Part shown: piece after piece, positions 48,745 to 60,805 of the stretch | How the letters are laid out: each line of letters begins with the position of its first letter | How positions within the stretch are numbered: the first letter of the stretch is position 1 | Source: Hippasteria phrygiana | Taxonomy: Eukaryota; Echinodermata; Asteroidea; Valvatida; Goniasteridae | Length of the DNA: 64,000 nucleotides | NCBI GenBank assembly: GCA_037893225.1 | Contig: JAZGUH010000451.1 | Coordinates: 2,126,001 to 2,190,000, forward strand | Direction of reading: 5' to 3' | The notes under the pieces: model-generated | The model's database searches: none | What the model was told of the DNA's origin: nothing | What the model saw: only the letters and a program-made list of their open reading frames with translations | Translations under genes and position numbers: made by a program

Positions 48745-51700
48745 GCTTAGATCTAGCGCAACAATTTGCGACCATCGCCAGCTTCATGGCGTGAGAACTC
48801 TTCGAGAAAATTCAAACCTCGCAACAAATTTGTTTCCATGAAATCTGTGTGCGTTCTCCCGTTTACTGCGTTTTGGCTGCTTAACGTTTGCCACATTTTA
48901 AGATGAACTCTGTGTGCGTTCTCCCGTTTACTGCATTGTGACTGCTTAACGTTTGCCACATTTTCAGATGAACGCCCCTCCTTTCCCTGTTCATAATTTA
49001 ATGGGATATTGACCAAATCCAGTAATTTTCACACGTATGGGTAGCTTAGATCTAGCGCAACAATTTCAGACCATCGCCAGCTTCACAGCGTTAGAACTCT
49101 TCGAGAAAATACAAACCTCGCAACAAATGTCTTCCTGTGAACTCTGTGTGCGTTGTTCCGTTTACTGCATTGTGACTGCTTAACGTTTGCCACATTTTCA
49201 GATGAACGCCCCTCCTTTCCCTGTTCATAATTGAATGGTATATTGACCAAATCCAGTAATGTTTACACGTATGGGTAGCTTAGATCTAGCGCAACAATTT
49301 CAGACCATCGCCAGCTTCACAGCGTTAGAACTCTTCGAGGAAATTCAAACCTCGCTAAAAAGTTTCTTCCTGTGAACTCTGTGTGCGTTCTTCCGTTTAC
49401 TGCATTGTGAATGCTGAACGTTTGCCACATTTTCAGATGAACGCCTCTCCTTTCCCTGTTCATAATTGAATGGGATATTGACCAAATCCAGTAATTTTCA
49501 CACGTATGGGTAGCTTAGATCTAGCGCAACAATTTCAGACCATCGCCAGCTTCACAGCGTTAGAACTCTTCGAGAAAATTCAAACCTCGCAACAAATTTC
49601 TTCCTGTGAACTATGTGTGCGTTCTTCCGTTACTGCATTGTGACTGCTTAACGTTTGCCACATTTTCAGATGAACGCCCCTCCTTTCCCTGTTCATAATT
49701 TAATGGGATATTGACCAAATCCAGTAATTTTCACACGTATGGGTAGCTTAGATCTAGCGCAACAATTTCAGACCATCGCCAGCTTCACAGCGTTAGAACT
49801 TTTCGAGAAACTTCAATGCTCGCAACTAATTTCTTCCTGTGAACTCTGTGTGCGTTCTTCCGTTTACTGCATTGTGACTGCTTAACGTTTGCCACATTTT
49901 CAGATGAACGCCCCTCCTTTCCCTGTTCATAATTGAATGGGATATTGACCAAATCCAGTAATTTTCACACGTATGGGTAGCTTAGATCTAGCGCAACAAT
50001 TTGCGACCATCGCCAGCTTCATGGCGTGAGAACTCGTCGAGAAAATTCAAACCTCGCAACAAATTTTTTTCCATGAACTCTGTGTGCGTTCTCCCGTTTA
50101 CTGCATTGTGGCTGCTTAACGTTTGCCACATTTTCAGATGAACGCCCCTACTTTCCCTGTTCATAATTGAATGGGATATTGACCAAATCCAGTAATTTTC
50201 ACACGTATGGGTAGCTTAGATCTAGCGCAACAATTTGAGACCATCGCCAGCTTCATAGCGGAAGAACTCTTCGAGAAAATTCAAACCTCGCAACAATTTT
50301 TTTTCCCATGAACTCTGTGTGCGTTCTTCCGTTTACTGCATTGTGAATGCTTAACGTTTGCCAAATTTTCAGATGAACGCCCCTCCTTTCCCTGTTCATA
50401 ATTGAATGGTATATTGACCAAATCCAGTAATTTTTACAAGTATGGGTAGCTTAGATCTAGCGCAACAATTTGAGACCATCGCTAGCTTCACAGCGTTAGA
50501 ACTCTTCGAGAAACTTCAAACCTCGCAACTAATTTCTTCCCATGAACTCTGTGTGCGTTCTCCCGTTTACTGCATTGTGGCTGCTTAACGTTTGCCAAAT
50601 GTTCAGATGAACGCCCCTCCTTTCCCTGTTCATAATTGAATGGTATATTGACCAAATCCAGTAATTTTTACACGTATGGGTAGCTTAGATCTAGCGCAAC
50701 AATTTCAGACCATCGCCAGCTTCACAGCGTTAGAACTCTTCGAGAAAATTCAAACCTCGCAACAAATTTCCTCCTGTGAACTATGTGTGCGTTCTTCCGT
50801 TACTGCATTGTGACTGCTTAACGTTTGCCACATTTTCAGATGAACGCCCCTCCTTTCCCTGTTCATAATTTAATGGGATATTGACCAAATCCAGTAATTT
50901 TCACACGTATGGGTAGCTTAGATCTAGCGCAACAATTTCAGACCATCGCCAGCTTCACAGCGTTAGAACTTTTCGAGAAACTTCAAACCTCGCAACAAAT
51001 TTCTTCCTGTGAACTCTGTGTGCGTTCTTCCGTTTACTGCATTGTGACTGCTTAACGTTTGCCACATTTTCAGATGAACGCCCCTCCTTTCCCTGTTCAT
51101 AATTGAATGGGATATTGACCAAATCCAGTAATTTTCACACGTATGGGTAGCTTAGATCTAGCGCAACAATTTGCGACCATCGCCAGCTTCATGGCGTGAG
51201 AACTCTTCGAGAAAATTCAAACCTCGCAGCAAATTTTTTTCCATGAACTCTGTGTGCGTTCTCCCGTTTACTGCATTGTGGCTGCTTAACGTTTGCCACA
51301 TTTTCAGATGAACGCCCCTCCTTTCCCTGTTCATAATTTAATGGGATATTGACCAAATCCAGTAATTTTCACACGTATGGGTAGCTTAGATCTAGCGCAA
51401 CAATTTGAGACCATCGCCAGCTTCATAGCGGAAGAACTCTTCGAGAAAATTCAAACCTCGCAACAATTGTTTTCCCATGAACTCTGTGTGCGTTCTCCCG
51501 TTTACTGCATTGTGGCTGCTTAACGTTTGCCAAATGTTCAGATGAACGCCCCTCCTTTCCCTGTTCAGAATTGAATGGTATATTGACCAAATCCAGTAAT
51601 TTTTACACGTATGGGTAGCTTAGATCTAGCGCAACAATTTCAGACCATCGCCAGCTTCATAGCGGAAGAACTCTTCGAGAAAATTCAAACCTCGCAACAA

Positions 51701-52085
51701 TTGTTTTCCCATGAACTCTGTGTGCGTTCTTCCGTTTACTGCATTGTGACTGCTTAACGTTTGCCAAATTTTCAGATGAACGCCCCTCCTTTCCCTGTGC
51801 ATAATTGAATGGTATATTGACCAAATCCAGTAATTTTTACAAGTATGGGTAGCTTAGATCTAGCGCAACAATTTCAGACCATCGCCAGCTTCACAGCGTT
51901 AGAACTTTTCGAGAAACTTCAAACCTCGCAACAAATTTCTTCCTGTGAACTCTGTGTGCGTTCTTCCGTTTACTGCATTGTGACTGCTTAACGTTTGCCA
52001 CATTTTCAGATGAACGCCCCTCCTTTCCCTGTTCATAATTGAATGGGATATTGACCAAATCCAGTAATTTTCACACGTATGGGTA
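48745..52085 (+). repeat. 3341-bp HOR unit, copy 2
   Basis: It repeats 42,765-46,105 at a distance of 5980 bp with the F monomer, the CAATGCTCGC variant and the GTCGAG variant in register. It lacks the palindrome, having the normal GTATGGGTAGC at its first A. Small private changes are present, for example CGCCCCTACTTTCC at about 50,147. Confidence 0.92.
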
Positions 52086-52384
52086 GCTTAGATCTAGCGC
52101 AACAATTTGCGACCATCGCCAGCTTCATGGCGTGAGAACTCTTCGAGAAAATTCAAACCTCGCAACAAATTTGTTTCCATGAAATCTGTGTGCGTTCTCC
52201 CGTTTACTGCGTTTTGGCTGCTTAACGTTTGCCACATTTTAAGATGAACTCTGTGTGCGTTCTCCCGTTTACTGCATTGTGACTGCTTAACGTTTGCCAC
52301 ATTTTCAGATGAACGCCCCTCCTTTCCCTGTTCATAATTTAATGGGATATTGACCAAATCCAGTATTTTTCACACGTATGGGTA
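52086..52384 (+). repeat. Start of a further 3341/2639-type unit, broken off
   Basis: One A monomer with its T piece (52,236). After CCAGTATTTTTCAC (about 52,366), a private change, the next monomer is E-like rather than N, so the super-repeat ends here. Confidence 0.85.
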
Positions 52385-53089
52385 GCTTAGATCTAGCGCA
52401 ACAATTTCAGACCATCGCCAGCTTCACAGCGTTAGAACTTTTCGAGAAAATTCAAACCTCGCAACAAATTTCTTCCTGTGAACTCTGTGTGCGTTCTTCC
52501 GTTTACTGCATTGTGACTGCTTAACGTTTGCCACATTTTCAGATGAACGCCCCTCCTTTCCCTGTTCATAATTGAATGGGATATTGACCAAATCCAGTAA
52601 TGTTTACACGTATGGGTAGCTTAGATCTAGCGCAACAATTTCAGACCATCGCCAGCTTCACAGCGTTAGAACTCTTCGAGGAAATTCAAACCTCGCTAAA
52701 AAGTTTCTTCCTGTGAACTCTGTGTGCGTTCTTCCGTTTACTGCATTGTGAATGCTTAACGTTTGCCACATTTTCAGATGCACGCCCCTCCTTTCCCTGT
52801 TCATAATTTAATGGGATATTGACCAAATCCAGTAATTTTCACACGTATGGGTAGCTTAGATCTAGCGCAACAATTTCAGACCATCGCCAGCTTCACAGCG
52901 TTAGAACTTTTTTCGAGAAACTTCAAACCTCGCAACAAATTTCTTCCTGTGAACTCTGTGTGCGTTCTTCCGTTTACTGCATTGTGACTGCTTAACGTTT
53001 GCCACATTTTCAGATGAACGCCCCTCCTTTCCCTGTTCATAATTGAATGGGATATTGACCAAATCCAGTAATTTTCACACGTATGGGTA
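52385..53089 (+). repeat. Junction monomers E-like, F, E
   Basis: Three monomers at 52,385, 52,619 and 52,854. The middle one is class F (CTCGCTAAAAAG), shared with the super-repeat to the left. It ends with ATGCACGCCC, a private change of the usual ATGAACGCCC. The last has CTTTTTTCGAG with two extra T's, as at 40,424. They bridge the super-repeat to the ABCDE array. Confidence 0.85.
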
Positions 53090-54258
53090 GCTTAGATCTA
53101 GCGCAACAATTTGCGACCATCGCCAGCTTCATGGCGTGAGAACTCTTCGAGAAAATTCAAACCTCGCAACAATTGTTTTTCCATGAACTCTGTGTGCGTT
53201 CTCCCGTTTACTGCATTGTGGCTGCTTAACGTTTGCCACATTTTCAGATGAACGCCCCTCCTTTCCCTGTTCATAATTTAATGGGATATTGACCAAATCC
53301 AGTAATTTTCACACGTATGGGTAGCTTAGATCTAGCGCAACAATTTGAGACCATCGCCAGCTTCATAGCGGAAGAACTCTTCGAGAAAATTCAAACCTCG
53401 CAACAATTTTTTTCCCATGAACTCTGTGTGCGTTCTTCCGTTTACTGCATTGTGACTGCTTAACGTTTGCCAAATTTTCAGATGAACGCCCCTCCTTTCC
53501 CTGTTCATAATTGAATGGTATATTGACCAAATCCAGTAATTTTTACAAGTATGGGTAGCTTAGATCTAGCGCAACAATTTGAGACCATCGCTAGCTTCAC
53601 AGCGTTAGAACTCTTCGAGAAACTTCAAACCTCGCAACTAATTTCTTCCCATGAACTCTGTGTGCGTTCTCCCGTTTACTGCATTGTGGCTGCTTAACGT
53701 TTGCCAAATGTTCAGATGAACGCCCCTCCTTTCCCTGTTCATAATTGAATGGTATATTGACCAAATCCAGTAATTTTTACACGTATGGGTAGCTTAGATC
53801 TAGCGCAACAATTTCAGACCATCGCCAGCTTCACAGCGTTAGAACTCTTCGAGAAAATTCAAACCTCGCAACAAATTTCCTCCTGTGAACTATGTGTGCG
53901 TTCTTCCGTTACTGCATTGTGACTGCTTAACGTTTGCCACATTTTCAGATGAACGCCCCTCCTTTCCCTGTTCATAATTTAATGGGATATTGACCAAATC
54001 CAGTAATTTTCACACGTATGGGTAGCTTAGATCTAGCGCAACAATTTCAGACCATCGCCAGCTTCACAGCGTTAGAACTTTTCGAGAAACTTCAAACCTC
54101 GCAACAAATTTCTTCCTGTGAACTCTGTGTGCGTTCTTCCGTTTACTGCATTGTGACTGCTTAACGTTTGCCACATTTTCAGATGAACGCCCCTCCTTTC
54201 CCTGTTCATAATTGAATGGGATATTGACCAAATCCAGTAATTTTCACACGTATGGGTA
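53090..54258 (+). repeat. 5-monomer HOR ABCDE (1169 bp), copy 1
   Basis: A 53,090, B 53,324, C 53,558, D 53,792, E 54,025. The length is four 234-bp monomers plus the 233-bp D. This is the simplest regular unit in the window and appears to be the building block of the 14-monomer repeat to its right. Confidence 0.93.
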
Positions 54259-55427
54259 GCTTAGATCTAGCGCAACAATTTGCGACCATCGCCAGCTTCA
54301 TGGCGTGAGAACTCTTCGAGAAAATTCAAACCTCGCAACAAATTTTTTTCCATGAACTCTGTGTGCGTTCTCCCGTTTACTGCATTGTGGCTGCTTAACG
54401 TTTGCCACATTTTCAGATGAACGCCCCTCCTTTCCCTGTTCATAATTTAATGGGATATTGACCAAATCCAGTAATTTTCACACGTATGGGTAGCTTAGAT
54501 CTAGCGCAACAATTTGAGACCATCGCCAGCTTCATAGCGGAAGAACTCTTCTAGAAAATTCAAACCTCGCAACAATTTTTTCCCCATGAACTCTGTGTGC
54601 GTTCTTCCGTTTACTGCATTGTGACTGCTTAACGTTTGCCAAATTTTCAGATGAACGCCCCTCCTTTCCCTGTTCATAATTGAATGGTATATTGACCAAA
54701 TCCAGTAATTTTTACAAGTATGGGTAGCTTAGATCTAGCGCAACAATTTGAGACCATCGCTAGCTTCACAGCGTTAGAACTCTTCGAGAAACTTCAAACC
54801 TCGCAACTAATTTCTTCCCATGAACTCTGTGTGCGTTCTCCCGTTTACTGCATTGTGGCTGCTTAACGTTTGCCAAATGTTCAGATGAACGCCCCTCCTT
54901 TCCCTGTTCATAATTGAATGGTATATTGACCAAATCCAGTAATTTTTACACGTATGGGTAGCTTAGATCTAGCGCAACAATTTCAGACCATCGCCAGCTT
55001 CACAGCGTTAGAACTCTTCGAGAAAATTCAAACCTCGCTACAAATTTCCTCCTGTGAACTATGTGTGCGTTCTTCCGTTACTGCATTGTGACTGCTTAAC
55101 GTTTGCCACATTTTCAGATGAACGCCCCTCCTTTCCCTGTTCATAATTTAATGGGATATTGACCAAATCCAGTAATTTTCACACGTATGGGTAGCTTAGA
55201 TCTAGCGCAACAATTTCAGACCATCGCCAGCTTCACAGCGTTAGAACTTTTCGAGAAACTTCAAACCTCGCAACAAATTTCTTCCTGTGAACTCTGTGTG
55301 CGTTCTTCCGTTTACTGCACTGTGACTGCTTAACGTTTGCCACATTTTCAGATGAACGCCCCTCCTTTCCCTGTTCATAATTGAATGGGATATTGACCAA
55401 ATCCAGTAATTTTCACACGTATGGGTA
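54259..55427 (+). repeat. 5-monomer HOR ABCDE, copy 2
   Basis: A 54,259, B 54,493, C 54,727, D 54,961, E 55,194. The B monomer has TTCTAGAA and TTTTTTCCCC, D has CGCTACAAATTT, and E has TGCACTGTG near 55,317. Confidence 0.92.
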
Positions 55428-56362
55428 TTTTAGATCTAGCGCAACAATTTGCGACCATCGCCAGCTTCATGGCGTGAGAACTCTTCGAGAAAATTCAAAC
55501 CTCGCAACAAATTTTTTTCCATGAACTCTGTGTGCGTTCTCCCGTTTACTGCATTGTGGCTGCTTAACGTTTGCCACATTTTCAGATGAACGCCCCTCCT
55601 TTCCCTGTTCATAATTTAATGGGATATTGACCAAATCCAGTAATTTTCACACGTATGGGTAGCTTAGATCTAGCGCAACAATTTGAGACCATCGCCAGCT
55701 TCATAGCGGAAGAACTCTTCGAGAAAATTCAAACCTCGCAACAATTTTTTTCCCATGAACTCTGTGTGCGTTCTTCCGTTTACTGCATTGTGACTGCTTA
55801 ACGTTTGCCAAATTTTCAGATGAACGCCCCTCCTTTCCTTGTTCATAATTGAATGGTATATTGACCAAATCCAGTAATTTTTACACGTATGGGTAGCTTA
55901 GATCTAGCGCAACAATTTCAGACCATCGCCAGCTTCACAGCGTTAGAACTCTTCGAGAAAATTCAAACCTCGCAACAAATTTCCTCCTGTGAACTATGTG
56001 TGCGTTCTTCCGTTACTGCATTGTGACTGCTTAACGTTTGCCACATTTTCAGATGAACGCCCCTCCTTTCCCTGTTCATAATTTAATGGGATATTGACCA
56101 AATCCAGTAATTTTCACACGTATGGGTAGCTTAGATCTAGCGCAACAATTTCAGACCATCGCCAGCTTCACAGCGTTAGAACTTTTCGAGAAACTTCAAA
56201 CCTCGCAACAAATTTCTTCCTGTGAACTCTGTGTGCGTTCTTCCGTTTACTGCATTGTGACTGCTTAACGTTTGCCACATTTTCAGATGAACGCCCCTCC
56301 TTTCCCTGTTCATAATTTAATGGGATATTGACCAAATCCAGTAATTTTCACACGTATGGGTA
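55428..56362 (+). repeat. Four-monomer deletion form ABDE (935 bp)
   Basis: A 55,428 (with GGGTATTTTAGATC in place of GGGTAGCTTAGATC), B 55,662, D 55,896, E 56,129. Class C is missing and the B tail ends with a C-like TTTTTACACG. The crossover that removed C therefore lies in the 3' part of the monomer, roughly 55,800-55,890. Confidence 0.9.
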
Positions 56363-57531
56363 GCTTAGATCTAGCGCAACAATTTGCGACCATCGCCAGC
56401 TTCATGGCGTGAGAACTCTTCGAGAAAATTCAAACCTCGCAACAAATTTGTTTCCATGAACTCTGTGTGCGTTCTCCCGTTTACTGCATTGTGGCTGCTT
56501 AACGTTTGCCACATTTTCAGATGAACGCCCCTCCTTTCCCTGTTCATAATTTAATGGGATATTGACCAAATCCAGTAATTTTCACACGTATGGGTAGCTT
56601 AGATCTAGCGCAACAATTTGAGACCATCGCCAGCTTCATAGCGGAAGAACTCTTCGAGAAAATTCAAACCTCGCAACAATTTTTTTCCCATGAACTCTGT
56701 GTGCGTTCTTCCGTTTACTGCATTGTGACTGCTTAACGTTTGCCAAATTTTCAGATGAACGCCCCTCCTTTCCCTGTTCATAATTGAATGGTATATTGAC
56801 CAAATCCAGTAATTTTTACAAGTATGGGTAGCTTAGATCTAGCGCAACAATTTGAGACCATCGCTAGCTTCACAGCGTTAGAACTCTTCGAGAAACTTCA
56901 AACCTCGCAACTAATTTCTTCCCATGAACTCTGTGTGCGTTCTCCCGTTTACTGCATTGTGGCTGCTTAACGTTTGCCAAATGTTCAGATGAACGCCCCT
57001 CCTTTCCCTGTTCATAATTGAATGGTATATTGACCAAATCCAGTAATTTTTACACGTATGGGTAGCTTAGATCTAGCGCAACAATTTCAGACCATCGCCA
57101 GCTTCACAGCGTTAGAACTCTTCGAGAAAATTCAAACCTCGCAACAAATTTCCTCCTGTGAACTATGTGTGCGTTCTTCCGTTACTGCATTGTGACTGCT
57201 TAACGTTTGCCACATTTTCAGATGAACGCCCCTCCTTTCCCTGTTCATAATTTAATGGGATATTGACCAAATCCAGTAATTTTCACACGTATGGGTAGCT
57301 TAGATCTAGCGCAACAATTTCAGACCATCGCCAGCTTCACAGCGTTAGAACTTTTCGAGAAACTTCAAACCTCGCAACAAATTTCTTCCTGTGAACTCTG
57401 TGTGCGTTCTTCCGTTTACTGCATTGTGACTGCTTAACGTTTGCCACATTTTCAGATGAACGCCCCTCCTTTCCCTGTTCATAATTGAATGGGATATTGA
57501 CCAAATCCAGTAATTTTCACACGTATGGGTA
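56363..57531 (+). repeat. 5-monomer HOR ABCDE, copy 3
   Basis: A 56,363 (with ATTTGTTTCC), B 56,597, C 56,831, D 57,065, E 57,298. It leads directly into the 14-monomer array. Confidence 0.92.
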
Positions 57532-60500
57532 GCTTAGATATAGCGCAACAATTTGCGACCATCGCCAGCTTCATGGCGTGAGAACTCTTCGAGAAAATTC
57601 AAACCTCGCAGCAAATTTTTTTCCATGAACTCTGTGTGCGTTCTCCCGTTTACTGCATTGTGGCTGCTTAACGTTTGCCACATTTTCAGATGAACGCCCC
57701 TCCTTTCCCTGTTCATAATTTAATGGGATATTGACCAAATCCAGTAATTTTCACACGTATGGGTAGCTTAGATCTAGCGCAACAATTTGAGACCATCGCC
57801 AGCTTCATAGCGGAAGAACTCTTCGAGAAAATTCAAACCTCGCAACAATTTTTTTCCCATGAACTCTGTGTGCGTTCTTCCGTTTACTGCATTGTGACTG
57901 CTTAACGTTTGCCAAATTTTCAGATGAACGCCCCTCCTTTCCCTGTTCATAATTTAATGGTATATTGACCAAATCCAGTAATTTTTACAAGTATGGGTAG
58001 CTTAGATCTAGCGCAACAATTTCAGACCATCGCCAGCTTCACAGCGTTAGAACTTTTCGAGAAACTTCAAACCTCGCAACAAATTTCTTCCTGTGAACTC
58101 TGTGTGCGTTCTTCCGTTTACTGCATTGTGACTGCTTAACGTTTGCCACATTTTCAGATGAACGCCCCTCCTTTCCCTGTTCATAATTGAATGGGATATT
58201 GACCAAATCCAGTAATTTTCACACGTATGGGTAGCTTAGATATAGCGCAACAATTTGCGACCATCGCCAGCTTCATGGCGTGAGAACTCTTCGAGAAAAT
58301 TCAAACCTCGCAACAAATTTTTTTCCATGAACTCTGTGTGCGTTCTCCCGTTTACTGCATTGTGGCTGCTTAACGTTTGCCACATTTTCAGATGAACGCC
58401 CCTCCTTTCCCTGTTCATAATTTAATGGGATATTGACCAAATCCAGTAATTTTCACACGTATGGGTAGCTTAGATCTAGCGCAACAATTTGAGACCATCG
58501 CCAGCTTCATAGCGGAAGAACTCTTCGAGAAAATTCAAACCTCGCAACAATTTTTTTCCCATGAACTCTGTGTGCGTTCTTCCGTTTACTGCATTGTGAC
58601 TGCTTAACGTTTGCCAAATTTTCAGATGAACGCCCCTCCTTTCCCTGTTCATAATTGAATGGTATATTGACCAAATCCAGTAATTTTTACAAGTATGGGT
58701 AGCTTAGATCTAGCGCAACAATTTGAGACCATCGCCAGCTTCACAGCGTTAGAACTCTTCGAGAAACTTCAAACCTCGCAACTAATTTCTTCCCATGAAC
58801 TCTGTGTGCGTTCTCCCGTTTACTGCATTGTGGCTGCTTAACGTTTGCCAAATGTTCAGATGAACGCCCCTCCTTTCCCTGTTCATAATTGAATGGTATA
58901 TTGACCAAATCCAGTAATTTTTACACGTATGGGTAGCTTAGATCTAGCGCAACAATTTCAGACCATCGCCAGCTTCACAGCGTTAGAACTCTTCGAGAAA
59001 ATTCAAACCTCGCAACAAATTTCCTCCTGTGAACTATGTGTGCGTTCTTCCGTTACTGCATTGTGACTGCTTAACGTTTGCCACATTTTCAGATGAACGC
59101 CCCTCCTTTCCCTGTTCATAATTTAATGGGATATTGACCAAATCCAGTAATTTTCACACGTATGGGTAGCTTAGATCTAGCGCAACAATTTCAGACCATC
59201 GCCAGCTTCACAGAGTTAGAACTTTTCGAGAAACTTCAAACCTCGCAACAAATTTCTTCCTGTGAACTCTGTGTGCGTTCTTCCGTTTACTGCATTGTGA
59301 CTGCTTAACGTTTGCCACATTTTCAGATGAACGCCCCTCCTTTCCCTGTTCATAATTGAATGGGATATTGACCAAATCCAGTAATTTTCACACGTATGGA
59401 TAGCTTAGATCTAGCGCAACAATTTGCGACCATCGCCAGCTTCATGGCGTGAGAACTCTTCGAGAAAATTCAAACCTCGCAACAAATTTTTTTCCATGAA
59501 CTCTGTGTGCGTTCTCCCGTTTACTGCATTGTGGCTGCTTAACGTTTGCCACATTTTCAGATGAACGCCCCTCCTTTCCCTGTTCATAATTTAATGGGAT
59601 ATTGACCAAATCCAGTAATTTTCACACGTATGGGTAGCTTAGATCTAGCGCAACAATTTGAGACCATCGCCAGCTTCATAGCGGAAGAACTCTTCGAGAA
59701 AATTCAAACCTCGCAACAATTTTTTTCCCATGAACTCTGTGTGCGTTCTTCCGTTTACTGCATTGTGAATGCTTAACGTTTGCCAAATTTTCAGATGAAC
59801 GCCCCTCCTTTCCCTGTTCATAATTGAATGGTATATTGACCAAATCCAGTAATTTTTACAAGTATGGGTAGCTTAGATCTAGCGCAACAATTTGAGACCA
59901 TCGCTAGCTTCACAGCGTTAGAACTCTTCGAGAAACTTCAAACCTCGCAACTAATTTCTTCCCATGAACTCTGTGTGCGTTCTCCCGTTTACTGCATTGT
60001 GGCTGCTTAACGTTTGCCAAATGTTCAGATGAACGCCCCTCCTTTCCCTGTTCATAATTGAATGGTATATTGACCAAATCCAGTAATTTTTACACGTATG
60101 GGTAGCTTAGATCTAGCGCAACAATTTCAGACCATCGCCAGCTTCACAGCGTTAGAACTCTTCGAGAAAATTCAAACCTCGCAACAAATTTCCTCCTGTG
60201 AACTATGTGTGCGTTCTTCCGTTACTGCATTGTGACTGCTTAACGTTTGCCACATTTTCAGATGAACGCCCCTCCTTTCCCTGTTCATAATTTAATGGGA
60301 TATTGACCAAATCCAGTAATTTTCACACGTATGGGTAGCTTAGATCTAGCGCAACAATTTCAGACCATCGCCAGCTTCACAGCGTTAGAACTTTTCGAGA
60401 AACTTCAAACCTCGCAACAAATTTCTTCCTGTGAACTCTGTGTGCGTTCTTCCGTTTACTGCATTGTGACTGCTTAACGTTTGCCACATTTTCAGATGAA

Positions 60501-60805
60501 CGCCCCTCCTTTCCCTGTTCATAATTTAATGGGATATTGACCAAATCCAGTAATTTTCACACGTATGGGTAGCTTAGATCTAGCGCAACAATTTCAGACC
60601 ATCGCCAGCTTCACAGAGTTAGAACTTTTCGAGAAACTTCAAACCTCGCAACAAATTTCTTCCTGTGAACTCTGTGTGCGTTCTTCCGTTTACTGCATTG
60701 TGACTGCTTAACGTTTGCCACATTTTCAGATGAACGCCCCTCCTTTCCCTGTTCATAATTGAATGGGATATTGACCAAATCCAGTAATTTTCACACGTAT
60801 GGGTA
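57532..60805 (+). repeat. 14-monomer HOR (3274 bp), copy 1
   Basis: Composed of ABE (57,532-58,233, 702 bp), ABCDE (58,234-59,402, 1169 bp) and ABCDEE (59,403-60,805, 1403 bp). The sum is exactly 3274. The A monomers at 57,532 and 58,234 have GATATAG and so lack the BglII site. The third A has GTATGGATAGC. Two E monomers carry CAGAGTTAG (59,211 and 60,614). Confidence 0.94.
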
